From positions 66,929 through 109,895 of the forward strand of contig MFRM01000026.1 of NCBI GenBank assembly GCA_001784555.1: a stretch of DNA of 42,967 nt, written 5' to 3'. The notes under the pieces are model-generated. The model had not been told where the DNA came from, ran no database searches, and worked only from the letters and a program-made list of their open reading frames with translations. Positions 31,884 through 39,422 of the stretch are shown here, piece after piece (the first letter of the stretch is position 1; each line of letters begins with the position of its first letter). The position numbers and the translations under genes are program-made. Source of the stretch: Candidatus Melainabacteria bacterium RIFCSPHIGHO2_02_FULL_34_12 (GTDB lineage Bacteria > Cyanobacteriota > Vampirovibrionia > 2-02-FULL-35-15).

Positions 31884-33035
31884 ATGATGAATTTTAATTT
31901 AACAGAAGAACAATTATTACTTCAGCAAACCATCCGTGATTTTGTCATTAAGGAAGTAATTCCACATGCAAAAGAGTGGGATGAAAAAGAAGAAGTACCG
32001 CTTAACACTTTAAAAAAATTATCAGAACTTGGATTAATGGGAATGACTATAGATTCAAAATATGGGGGAGCAGCCCTTGATACTGTTTCCATAGCAACAG
32101 TTATAGAAGAACTTGCCAGAGGTGACGGCTCACTTGCTCTGACTATAGCTGCTCATAATGGCTTGCTTTGCGGACATATTTCAATTTTTGGATCAGAAGA
32201 TCAAAAGAAAAAATATCTTCCTGATCTTGCATCTGGGAAAAAGCTTGGCGGCTGGGCACTTACAGAACCTGGCTCAGGTTCAGATGCCAGTGCCATGAAA
32301 ACCACTGCAAAGAAAAATGGAAATGACTGGATAATAAACGGTACTAAAATGTTTATTTCAAACTCTACCATTGGTGAAGTATTTGTAGTACTTACTGTAA
32401 CTGATCCAGCTAAAAAACAAAAAGGAATTACAGCATTTATTTTAGAAAAAGGAGACAACGGTTTTAAGTCAGGAAAGAAACTTGAAAAAATGGGAATGCG
32501 ATCCTCTGATACCGGTGAATTAATTTTAGAAGATGTAAAAATCCCAGATTCAAGAAGACTGGGTGAATTAAATCAGGGATTTATAAACACATTAATGATG
32601 CTGGATAAAGGAAGAATAGGAATTGGGGCCCTGGCAGTAGGCTTGGCACAAGCAGCACTGGATGAATCACTGAAATATGTTAATCAGAGAGAAACTTTTG
32701 GAAAGCTTTTAAAAGAACATGAAGTAATTAGATTTATGCTGGCAGATATGAAAACTGAAATTGAAGCTGCAAGGTTACTTATATACAGAGCTGCATCTCT
32801 GGCATCAGAAGGAAAACCTTTTACACTTGAGGCATCAGTAGCAAAATTATTTGCATCTGAAATGGCAATGAGAGTCTGTAATAAAGGTATTCAGATACAT
32901 GGCGGATATGGTTACAGCAGAGAGTTCCCGGTGGAAAGATATTTACGTGATGCAAAACTTTGTGAAATAGGTGAAGGGACTAGTGAAGTGCAGAGGATGG
33001 TAATTGCTAGGGAGTTATTGAAATTCATAAGTTAA
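31884..33035 (+). CDS. Acyl-CoA dehydrogenase, probable isovaleryl-CoA or short/branched-chain type
   Basis: FAD-dependent alpha-beta dehydrogenase of acyl-CoA. It has 383 residues with FNLTEEQLLLQQTIRDF, GWALTEPGSGSDASAM (FAD/acyl site), GMRSSDTGELILEDVKIP, RETFGKLLKEHEVIRFMLADM, IQIHGGYGYSREFPVERYLRD and EGTSEVQRMVIAREL. The Glu of the last motif is the catalytic base in short-chain members. The divergent neighbours encode MCC beta, the hydratase and HMG-CoA lyase, so isovaleryl-CoA is the most likely substrate. The first of two ATG codons (31884) is used, and Met2 is equally possible. Confidence 0.9.
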   Translation: MMNFNLTEEQLLLQQTIRDFVIKEVIPHAKEWDEKEEVPLNTLKKLSELGLMGMTIDSKYGGAALDTVSIATVIEELARGDGSLALTIAAHNGLLCGHISIFGSEDQKKKYLPDLASGKKLGGWALTEPGSGSDASAMKTTAKKNGNDWIINGTKMFISNSTIGEVFVVLTVTDPAKKQKGITAFILEKGDNGFKSGKKLEKMGMRSSDTGELILEDVKIPDSRRLGELNQGFINTLMMLDKGRIGIGALAVGLAQAALDESLKYVNQRETFGKLLKEHEVIRFMLADMKTEIEAARLLIYRAASLASEGKPFTLEASVAKLFASEMAMRVCNKGIQIHGGYGYSREFPVERYLRDAKLCEIGEGTSEVQRMVIARELLKFIS

Positions 33036-33082
33036 GCTGATTCACTTTAAAATATGCTAAAATCAAATTTTAAGATTCAAAT

Positions 33083-33577
33083 ATGAAAATACTACCTAAT
33101 TTCCTTAAAGCTTTTTTCTCTTCCTTACATAGCACAGTTCCTGCTGTTGAAAGAACAGATCAAGCTTCTCAAAAGCTTTCTGCTAAATTTAGCGATCAAG
33201 TTGATGGACTGTTTGAAGATGCTTTTTCTTGTGGTGAAAATGTTTTTGAACTAAAACATGGCTTCTTGGATATATTAGATAAAATCGAAGATGAACTACC
33301 TGATATAGCAAATAATTTTACTAAAGATGAAATCAGTGAGTTGTTTCAAATATTTGTAATCGAATTTGATGAGTCACAGACAGCACTGCCTGAATTTGTA
33401 GCTCGGTGGATATCTAAGATAAAAACACACCGTACTGCAAAAAATGCAGTTATGGCACTTGGGTTCATAGGATATCTACGTCAAATAATACGTGTAGAAA
33501 CAGAACTTCATTATGATGAAGTTTCTGCTGGTGATGCTATTGCAGACGAAATGCTGAGTAGTGAAAAGGGTGGATAA
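33083..33577 (+). CDS. Hypothetical protein upstream of a Clp_N-like gene
   Basis: A 164-residue protein of no recognised family. It is mostly helical and acidic (ELKHGFLDILDKIEDELPDI, DEISELFQIFVIEFDESQ), with a basic/hydrophobic stretch near the end (SKIKTHRTAKNAVMALGFIG). The N-terminus MKILPNFLKAFFSSLHS is amphipathic but not a clear signal peptide. It ends 3 nt before the next gene, whose product carries Clp_N-like repeats, so the two are probably co-translated and may act together. Confidence 0.7.
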   Translation: MKILPNFLKAFFSSLHSTVPAVERTDQASQKLSAKFSDQVDGLFEDAFSCGENVFELKHGFLDILDKIEDELPDIANNFTKDEISELFQIFVIEFDESQTALPEFVARWISKIKTHRTAKNAVMALGFIGYLRQIIRVETELHYDEVSAGDAIADEMLSSEKGG

Positions 33578-33580
33578 TTC

Positions 33581-34063
33581 ATGATTAATTTAGAAAGAGT
33601 AACCAGTGCCCTGAGCATAAACTCAAAGAAAGCTCTTATTATTGCAAATCGTTTATCACGAGGTTCTGATGATTTTATCGGGCCTCAAAATTTAGCGGAC
33701 GCTGCAAGAATGGTAGATGAAGGTTTTGATAAAGTATTTAAACCTCATAATCTTAGGACACATCGGTATTCTAGTAGTACATATGAAGATGTATATGAAC
33801 TAGGAGGAGTAAGTGGTGAATACAGAAGTGCAATGTATAGCCTAACTGATAGTGCAAAAGCAACTTTAGAATTAGCTGAATCATACAGTTTACTAAATGC
33901 CGATGGCATTGAACCAATGCACATATTACTGGCTGCTATAGATTGGGATGGGAGCAATGGAAGTTATATTTTCAGCTCAAATCCTCCAAATCCCAGATTA
34001 CATTTTGAATTAAAAATGGCATTACTTAGCGGAGTCCAAAATACATTAAATGCAGCAGTCTAG
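33581..34063 (+). CDS. Small protein with two Clp N-terminal-like repeats
   Basis: The 160 residues contain two segments resembling the Clp_N repeat of ClpA/B/C. The first is about residues 12-42 (SINSKKALIIANRLSRGSD, then DFIGPQNLADAA) and the second about 88-120 (SLTDSAKATLELAESYSLLN, then ADGIEPMHILLAAI). Both follow the pattern A-x-x-A-L-x-x-A ... I-x-P-x-H/N-L-L-x-A. In Clp ATPases this domain binds substrates and adaptors. Here no AAA+ module follows, so it would be a free-standing Clp_N-type protein. The match is by eye. AGGGTGG lies upstream of the ATG, 3 nt after the previous stop. Confidence 0.6.
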   Translation: MINLERVTSALSINSKKALIIANRLSRGSDDFIGPQNLADAARMVDEGFDKVFKPHNLRTHRYSSSTYEDVYELGGVSGEYRSAMYSLTDSAKATLELAESYSLLNADGIEPMHILLAAIDWDGSNGSYIFSSNPPNPRLHFELKMALLSGVQNTLNAAV

Positions 34064-34114
34064 TTATCAACTTATGTTTGTTAAATATTTTAGGTAGCTG
34101 TCAATGACATACCC

Positions 34115-34834
34115 CTATTTATTTCCAAAAATAATAAAACAAGACATAAGCACTGCATTATGTATGAGGTGGGTAATTACAGGAGGAATTAATGAACTTG
34201 TAAAATATCTAATAAGCGTTAGTACAAAACCATAAACTATAAACATACTAAGCAAAATATAAGCATTTCCAATATTCATGTAATGTGACAGTCCAAAAAA
34301 CAATGAAGTAATAATTACTGCCCAGAAACTGTTTAATTTACTTTGAAAAAATGGGAATATAAAGCCCCTGTAAAAGAATTCTTCAAATACCGGAGCAAAC
34401 AAAGCACATGCAAAAAGATAAATTAATCCTTCTTTAGTCTTAGCCAGATCCATAGCATAAAACTCATGCGGAGCAAACTTAAATATTACTGGAAGCGAAA
34501 TAAGTGGCATAATAAGCCCAATCAATAAACACATAGCTCCGGTTTTTAAAGATACAGGGTTTAAAAACATGCCTTCTGAGAAAGTTTTATTTTTTTTCTT
34601 ACAGCAAAAATAATAAAAAATGTAAATCATTAAAATGCCAGAAAGAAAAAATAAAACTATACCGAAGTACTGTGAGTTAAAAAATGCACTGTAAGCAGGC
34701 AAGAATCTTTTTAAAATCAAGGGGAGAAATAAAAACGAAAAGAGTGTTGAAATAAATATCAAAAATAAAATCAGTGAGAATTCTATGATTGACACAAATT
34801 CAAATCTGCTCAATTTGTCTTTTTCTAGGAACAT
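34115..34834 (-). CDS. CPBP family intramembrane metalloprotease
   Basis: Polytopic membrane protein of the CAAX-protease/bacteriocin-processing family. The zinc-type motif is EEFFYRG in APVFEEFFYRGFIFPF, followed by SLFFGLSHYMN with the conserved His and a late ITHLIHNAVL with another His. The start at 34834 (MFLEKDKL) is preferred over 34855, because TATAGT (34844-34849) lies 9 nt upstream of it and would otherwise be coding. Its promoter region is the end of the inverted-repeat element at 34868-35036. The substrate is unknown. Confidence 0.82.
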   Translation of the reverse strand: MFLEKDKLSRFEFVSIIEFSLILFLIFISTLFSFLFLPLILKRFLPAYSAFFNSQYFGIVLFFLSGILMIYIFYYFCCKKKNKTFSEGMFLNPVSLKTGAMCLLIGLIMPLISLPVIFKFAPHEFYAMDLAKTKEGLIYLFACALFAPVFEEFFYRGFIFPFFQSKLNSFWAVIITSLFFGLSHYMNIGNAYILLSMFIVYGFVLTLIRYFTSSLIPPVITHLIHNAVLMSCFIIFGNK

Positions 34835-34867
34835 GTAAAAAAAACTATAACACACTCATTTTTTTTG

Positions 34868-35036
34868 CTAGTACACCGTCAAGTAAATTATTCAGTGTTC
34901 CATTCACTGGGGGTGACGCCGGAAGGGAAGGGTTCAGAGCGAGGAACTCTGTGACGAAGCTCTGAAGGGTACCTGAAGGCGGCAGGACCCGCAGTGAATG
35001 GAATAAAGTAGGAAAACTTTGTTGACAGTGTACTAG
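34868..35036. repeat. 169-bp element with nested inverted repeats (MITE-like)
   Basis: The outer ends are CTAGTACACCGTCAA (34868-34882) and TTGACAGTGTACTAG (35022-35036), inverted with one mismatch. An inner pair is CCATTCACTG (34900-34909) and CAGTGAATGG (34992-35001). The inner core is GC-rich. On its minus strand it contains GCTTCGTCAC...GTTCCTCGC, a string also present in the right half of the 93-bp element of rsmG. A partial copy of the core edge recurs at 42921. It fills the divergent gap between the CPBP protease and flavin reductase genes. No transposase is present. Confidence 0.75.
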
Positions 35037-35045
35037 AATATACAC

Positions 35046-35711
35046 ATGATGGAAAACAAAATCTCCATAAACACAAAAGAAATTTCATTTCAGGACAGAT
35101 ATAAATTACTTATAGGCTCAATTGTCCCAAGACCCATTGGTTTTGTTTCCACAATTAGTCCTAACGGCATTTATAATCTGGCTCCTTTTAGTTTTTTTAA
35201 CGGCGTATGCTCTGAACCTATGTCTGTTTTGTTTTGCCCGGTAATTCGTGCCTCTGACGGACAGGAAAAAGATACTTTAAAAAATATAAAAGCTACAAAA
35301 GAGTTTGTAGTGAATATAGTATCGGAAGAAATTGCCGAGCAAATGAACCAATGTTCTGCTGAATATCCTTACGGCATTGATGAGTTTAAAGAAAGTAATT
35401 TAACTCCTGAAAAAAGTAAAATTGTAAAACCACCTATTGTAAAAGAAGCTAAAATAAACATGGAATGTAAGCTTATGCACCTGGTAGAAATAGGAAATAA
35501 GCCAGGAAATGGAACAGTAGTTATCGGTGAAGTGGTTTATTTCCATGTCAGAGAAGAAATTTATCAGGATGGTAAAATAATACTTAATAAACTTAAACCT
35601 GTTGGAAGACTTGGCGGTACTGATTATTGTCGGGTAACCGATATTTTCAGTATAAAAAGACCTGAGGTAAAAAATAAAATGCCAATAGGTGAAAATCCTA
35701 ATAATAAATAA
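35046..35711 (+). CDS. Flavin reductase-like (DIM6/NTAB) FMN-binding protein
   Basis: Flavin-binding split-barrel protein. Marks are YKLLIGSIVPRPIGFVSTIS, GIYNLAPFSFFNGVCSEP (FMN binding), DTLKNIKATKEFVVNIVSEE and GTVVIGEVVYFHV followed by KPVGRLGGTDYC. The 221 residues are typical for family members annotated as flavin reductases or uncharacterised FMN proteins. The ATG at 35046 is followed by a second ATG, and TAGAAT lies 6 nt upstream. Its stop codon overlaps the start of the CoA-transferase (TAATG), so the two are coupled. Confidence 0.85.
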   Translation: MMENKISINTKEISFQDRYKLLIGSIVPRPIGFVSTISPNGIYNLAPFSFFNGVCSEPMSVLFCPVIRASDGQEKDTLKNIKATKEFVVNIVSEEIAEQMNQCSAEYPYGIDEFKESNLTPEKSKIVKPPIVKEAKINMECKLMHLVEIGNKPGNGTVVIGEVVYFHVREEIYQDGKIILNKLKPVGRLGGTDYCRVTDIFSIKRPEVKNKMPIGENPNNK

Positions 35712-37585
35712 TGGACACAGCAATTTCAAAAGCTAAAGAAAAAGAACTTTTTGGTTTTACTTCTCCTGATGCACTAAGAGAACTTAATCATAAAAAATCC
35801 AGAGCTATGGTCAGTAAAATCACTGATTTAAAATCTGTCATTAAAAAATATGTAAATGAAGGTGATTATCTGGGAATCGGTGGTTTTGGAATGGATAGAA
35901 TCCCTGCGGCAGCACTTCATGAAATAGTCCGTCAGAAAAAAAAGCACCTGACACTAGCAGGGCATACTGCTACACATGATGGGCAAATCCTCTGTGCAGG
36001 TGGTTGTATAGATAAGGTAGATGCAGCTTATGTCGTAGGAATAGAGCTTCTTGGTCTTTCACCAAATTACAGAAGAGTTTTTCAGGAAGGAAAAGTCAAA
36101 GTTACAGAATGGACTAATGCTACTTTAGCCTGGAGATATAAAGCAGCAGCAATGGGATTATCTTTTCTCCCTGTTCGGTCTATGCTTGGAACAGAAACTT
36201 TCAAACACAGCAGAGCTATTGAATATAAATGTCCTTTTACTGGTGAGATTTATGCCCTGGTGCCTTCATGTTCACCTGACATAGCAATAATTCATGTGCC
36301 AAGGGCCGATGAATACGGAAACTGTCAAATAGACGGAATAACAGTTTCAGATAGTGACCTAGCCAGAGCATCTAAAAAAGTAATCATAACTACTGAAGAA
36401 ATTATCTCTACTGAAAGTATTAGAAAAGAACCTGAAAGAACTGTTATTCCTTATTACTGTGTAGATGCTGTAGTTCATGTGCCTTACGGATCATTTCCAT
36501 GCAATATGCCAGGAAAATATTATTTTGATCTTGAACATTTAAATGAATGGAACAGCGCTGAAAAAGATTTAAACACATTTGAGAAATTTATAAATAATTA
36601 TATTTATGAAGTGAAAGACTGGAATGAATACCTGGAAAGATGCGGAGGGAAGAAAAGGCTACAAGAATTAAGATCAATAGAACTATTGACATCCTCTGTC
36701 ATTGCGAGGAGCGTTAGCGACGAAGCAATCCCGATCGGGATTGCTTCGCCGGAGCCTGCACTGAGCGGAGCGAATGTGGCTCGCAATGACAAATCATATA
36801 ATATGACAGAGTTTATGATATGCGCTGCCAGTAAAGTTCTTGAAGACAATAAAACAGTGGTAGTAGGCACAGGACTTCCAATGCTGGCTAGTATGCTCGC
36901 ACAGAAAACTCATGCACCAAATCTTTTGCTTATGTTTGAGGCTGGAGGAATTGCACCTCTTCTTCCTGCACTTCCGCTCTCTGTGGGTGATTCAAGAACA
37001 CACTATAAAAGTCTTGTCGCTACCAGCATGCCTGAAATTATGGAGACATGTGCACGTGGAATGGTAGATTATGCATTTCTCGGCGGTGCACAGATAGATC
37101 GTTTTGGAAATTTAAACTCTACATTTATTGGAGATGACTACGAAAAACCAAAAGTCAGACTTCCAGGCAGCGGCGGTGCAAATGATTTGGCCTCGCTATG
37201 CTGGAATACTATCATCATCATGAAAATGGATAAGCATAAGTTTGTAGAAAAGCTGGATTTTCTTACTACACCAGGTTATTTAACAGGAGCAGGTACGAGG
37301 GAAAAAGCTGGTCTGCCTCCAGGCACTGGTCCACTAAAAGTAATTACTGACTGCTGTGTGCTTAGCTTTGATAAAGAAACAAGGGAAATGGAAATTGAGA
37401 GTTTGCATCCAGGCATTACTCTGGAAGAAGTTCAAAACAGATGCTCCTTCAAACTGCGAGTCGGTGAAGGGGCGAAGGGGCGAATCGGCGAAATTCTACG
37501 AACTAAAGAACCTACTCAAAAAGAACTTGAGATTTTAAGAAGAGAAATTGATCCTAAAGGACAGGTAATAGGGAAAGCTAATTAA
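35711..37585 (+). CDS. Fused family I CoA-transferase (subunits A and B) with repeat-derived linker
   Basis: Transfers CoA between acyl groups. Residues 1 to about 325 form the A subunit (VNEGDYLGIGGFGMDRIPAA, HTATHDGQILCAGG, PRADEYGNCQIDG). The part from residue 366 (MTEFMICAASKVLEDNKTVV, GTGLPMLASMLAQKTHAPN, FEAGGIAPLLPAL, GGAQIDRFGNLNS) is the B subunit, usually a separate gene that starts at this Met. Residues 330-360 between them are encoded by the 93-bp palindrome. A GGCGA repeat gives GEGAKGRIGE near 585-594. The nearest types are glutaconate/IpdAB-like transferases. The substrate is not known. Confidence 0.85.
   Translation: MDTAISKAKEKELFGFTSPDALRELNHKKSRAMVSKITDLKSVIKKYVNEGDYLGIGGFGMDRIPAAALHEIVRQKKKHLTLAGHTATHDGQILCAGGCIDKVDAAYVVGIELLGLSPNYRRVFQEGKVKVTEWTNATLAWRYKAAAMGLSFLPVRSMLGTETFKHSRAIEYKCPFTGEIYALVPSCSPDIAIIHVPRADEYGNCQIDGITVSDSDLARASKKVIITTEEIISTESIRKEPERTVIPYYCVDAVVHVPYGSFPCNMPGKYYFDLEHLNEWNSAEKDLNTFEKFINNYIYEVKDWNEYLERCGGKKRLQELRSIELLTSSVIARSVSDEAIPIGIASPEPALSGANVARNDKSYNMTEFMICAASKVLEDNKTVVVGTGLPMLASMLAQKTHAPNLLLMFEAGGIAPLLPALPLSVGDSRTHYKSLVATSMPEIMETCARGMVDYAFLGGAQIDRFGNLNSTFIGDDYEKPKVRLPGSGGANDLASLCWNTIIIMKMDKHKFVEKLDFLTTPGYLTGAGTREKAGLPPGTGPLKVITDCCVLSFDKETREMEIESLHPGITLEEVQNRCSFKLRVGEGAKGRIGEILRTKEPTQKELEILRREIDPKGQVIGKAN
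36698..36790 (+). repeat. 93-bp palindromic element at the CoA-transferase domain junction
   Basis: It begins GTCATTGCGAGG (36698) and ends CTCGCAATGAC (36790). The centre is a perfect 26-bp palindrome at 36722-36747. It is 93 bp long, like the rsmG copy, read in the same frame (VIAR...ARND), and forms the linker between subunits A and B. In the other two forward frames the element contains stop codons. Confidence 0.92.
37456..37492 (+). repeat. GGCGA-type repeat in the CoA-transferase B domain
   Basis: GGTGAAGGGGCGAAGGGGCG continues as AATCGGCGAA. It is in frame and sense oriented, adding G-E-G-A-K-G-R-I-G-E before the C-terminal segment. Confidence 0.65.
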
Positions 37586-37591
37586 TTAAAT

Positions 37592-38311
37592 TTACTCTAC
37601 AAACCACTTAATACCTAAATATAAATACAGTCCTCCAAGAATTGCAAGAATAATACCGCTTATAATTTCAATAATTTTATTGTGTCTTTTGAAGAAATCA
37701 AATTGTTTTATAAATCCTGCAAAAATACTTGTAAGGAAAATAATTCCTGTATATCCAAGTGAATATGCAATCATTATCAGAGCACCGTTAATTAAAGAAC
37801 CACTGGTACTAGATAAAGCAAGGATAGCAAATAAAATCGGACTGGCACATGGAGAACTTATCAGTGCAAAAACAATTCCAATAATAAAAGGTCCTCCATG
37901 AGGAATATTTGTAATAAAATTAGGCAGAGGTAAGTTTATAATTTCAAGTTCTGAAAGAGCCATTATTAAAATAAAAATTCCTATAATAACGTACACATAA
38001 CCTCGATACTCCACCATAATAAAGCTGGCAAATGAAGCAAAAATACCCATTAAACTAAAAACAAAAGCTGAACCCAGGCAAAACAACAATGATTTTTTTA
38101 AAACATCTGCTTTAGATGAAATTTCGGTGGCACCTATGTAACTTAAATATAAAGGAAGCATGGGCAAGACACATGGAGTTAAACTAGCTGCAAGCCCGCC
38201 ACCGAAGGCAAGAACTATAAGAAAAGGAATCGGCAAGCTTTGACTTGATTGCAGGAAAGCTGAAACTGCATGTTCAAAATTAGAGATTAGCGTAGAAATA
38301 TTATCCAACAT
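37592..38311 (-). CDS. ccdA: CcdA/DsbD-type thiol-disulfide membrane transporter
   Basis: Carries reducing equivalents from cytoplasmic thioredoxin across the membrane, for cytochrome c maturation or periplasmic reductases. The 239 residues form six membrane segments, with the paired Cys motifs C47 in LTPCVLPMLPLY and C155 in ISSPCASPIL. It is divergent from a thioredoxin-like lipoprotein, a natural periplasmic partner. Several c-type cytochromes are encoded in the window. It ends 6 nt from the stop of the CoA-transferase. Confidence 0.92.
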   Translation of the reverse strand: MLDNISTLISNFEHAVSAFLQSSQSLPIPFLIVLAFGGGLAASLTPCVLPMLPLYLSYIGATEISSKADVLKKSLLFCLGSAFVFSLMGIFASFASFIMVEYRGYVYVIIGIFILIMALSELEIINLPLPNFITNIPHGGPFIIGIVFALISSPCASPILFAILALSSTSGSLINGALIMIAYSLGYTGIIFLTSIFAGFIKQFDFFKRHNKIIEIISGIILAILGGLYLYLGIKWFVE

Positions 38312-38437
38312 ATGTTTATTACTTCTGAATAGACTATAGTATGAGTTATTTTATTCCATAAAGACAAAAATAATCATAACTCTGTAATATTTGCACATTA
38401 AAAGCAAATTTGAATAAAATATTAGATAATCATACTT

Positions 38438-38902
38438 ATGAAAAATATTTTCTGTATTCTAATCATATTTATTATATCTGCATCTACTTTGTGTGGCTGT
38501 TCATTGGTTACTAATCCAAAATTGACCAAAGAAGAAATAACAAATACAATAAATAAAATTAAAAAATCAAAAATTATACTTCTGGATGTTTACCATGACA
38601 GATGTGTTAGCTGTAAAAATATTGAGCCTGTAATAGAAAAGCTTAAAGCAGATTATTCAGGAAATCCTGATATTGTTTTTTTAAAATATGATTTATCAAA
38701 TCCATTTACTGTTTTACAATCAAAAAAAATAGCAAAAGCAGCCGGGCTTGAAGATATATATAAATCTCAAAGATATAGCGGAATCGTGCTTATTATTGAT
38801 TCTAAAAACAAAAAAATTATTGATTCTCTTATCAGTGAATATGATATTCAAAAATACTACGGTGTCATACAAAGAGATTTAGCAATAATCAATGCAACAT
38901 AA
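38438..38902 (+). CDS. Thioredoxin-like lipoprotein
   Basis: The signal sequence ends in LCGC (lipobox-like, C21), suggesting a lipid-anchored periplasmic protein. The thioredoxin-like active site is CVSC at 56-59 in LLDVYHDRCVSCKNIEPVIE, followed by IVFLKYDLSNP and GIVLIIDSK. Given the divergent ccdA gene, it probably takes electrons from CcdA. GATAAT at 38425-38430 lies 7 nt before the ATG with no Shine-Dalgarno. The last 11 nt overlap the next gene. Length is 154 residues. Confidence 0.8.
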   Translation: MKNIFCILIIFIISASTLCGCSLVTNPKLTKEEITNTINKIKKSKIILLDVYHDRCVSCKNIEPVIEKLKADYSGNPDIVFLKYDLSNPFTVLQSKKIAKAAGLEDIYKSQRYSGIVLIIDSKNKKIIDSLISEYDIQKYYGVIQRDLAIINAT

Positions 38903-39203
38903 TATTCCATTTAAAAAACATGTTTTAGTCTGCTTAAATGAAACATGTAAATGTCAGGGCGGGGATAAAGTTTTTGAAAAACTAAAAGCAAGAATAAAAG
39001 AATTAAACCTGAAAAAAACCTTCAGACCATCCAGAGTTATATGTCTGGGTTTATGCGGAAAAGGACCAAATGTAGTTGTTTGGCCTGAAGGAACAGTTTA
39101 TTGTGGTTTTTCAGAAGATAATGTAGAGGATTTAATTCAAAAACATTTGCTAAATAATGAGGTTTTAACAGATCTCTTGTACAAAGCTGATATTCCAAGT
39201 TAG
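38892..39203 (+). CDS. Thioredoxin-like [2Fe-2S] ferredoxin
   Basis: Small 103-residue protein with the cluster pattern of thioredoxin-like ferredoxins: CLNETCKCQGG (C14, C19, C21) and CLGLCGKGP (C51, C55), then NVVVWPEGTVYCGF. These proteins resemble the NuoE C-terminal domain and act as soluble electron carriers. It starts inside the end of the thioredoxin-like lipoprotein gene (11-nt overlap), so it is translated from the same message although the two products should be on opposite sides of the membrane. Confidence 0.85.
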   Translation: MQHNIPFKKHVLVCLNETCKCQGGDKVFEKLKARIKELNLKKTFRPSRVICLGLCGKGPNVVVWPEGTVYCGFSEDNVEDLIQKHLLNNEVLTDLLYKADIPS

Positions 39204-39216
39204 AATACATAGTGCA

Positions 39217-39240
39217 ATGAAAAAATGAAAAAATGAAAAA
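39217..39240 (+). repeat. Three tandem ATGAAAAA units at a start codon
   Basis: ATGAAAAA is repeated at 39217, 39225 and 39233, giving three ATG codons in three different frames. Only the third opens the small secreted protein gene. Confidence 0.6.
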
Positions 39241-39418
39241 GATAATTACAATTTTATTTATTACTTTGAGTTTACTGAGCACAAGTCATGCTTGTTCATA
39301 TATTAAAGATAAGCTTCCTAAACCACAAACTGAACAAGAAAGACAAGAGCAACAACAAATGCAACAGGAACAAGAACAAAGATCAGAGCCTATTCCTGTA
39401 AATCCTTCACATTCTTAG
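39233..39418 (+). CDS. Small secreted Gln/Glu-rich protein
   Basis: A 61-residue protein with a clear signal peptide (MKKIITILFITLSLLSTSHA, with a Cys right after) and a mature part made mostly of Gln and Glu (EQERQEQQQMQQEQEQRSEP). No family is recognised. It could be a small exported or lipid-anchored peptide. The start is at the last of three tandem ATG units. It ends 4 nt before the stop of the convergent cytochrome gene. Confidence 0.55.
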   Translation: MKKIITILFITLSLLSTSHACSYIKDKLPKPQTEQERQEQQQMQQEQEQRSEPIPVNPSHS

Positions 39419-39422
39419 AATG

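Noticed and set aside
35022-35045. TTGACA at the right end of the 169-bp element as a -35 for the flavin reductase gene
   Set aside because: The nearest -10-like box (TAGAAT, 35034-35039) is only 6 nt away, and 17 nt downstream lies the start codon itself, so a normal promoter cannot be formed with it.
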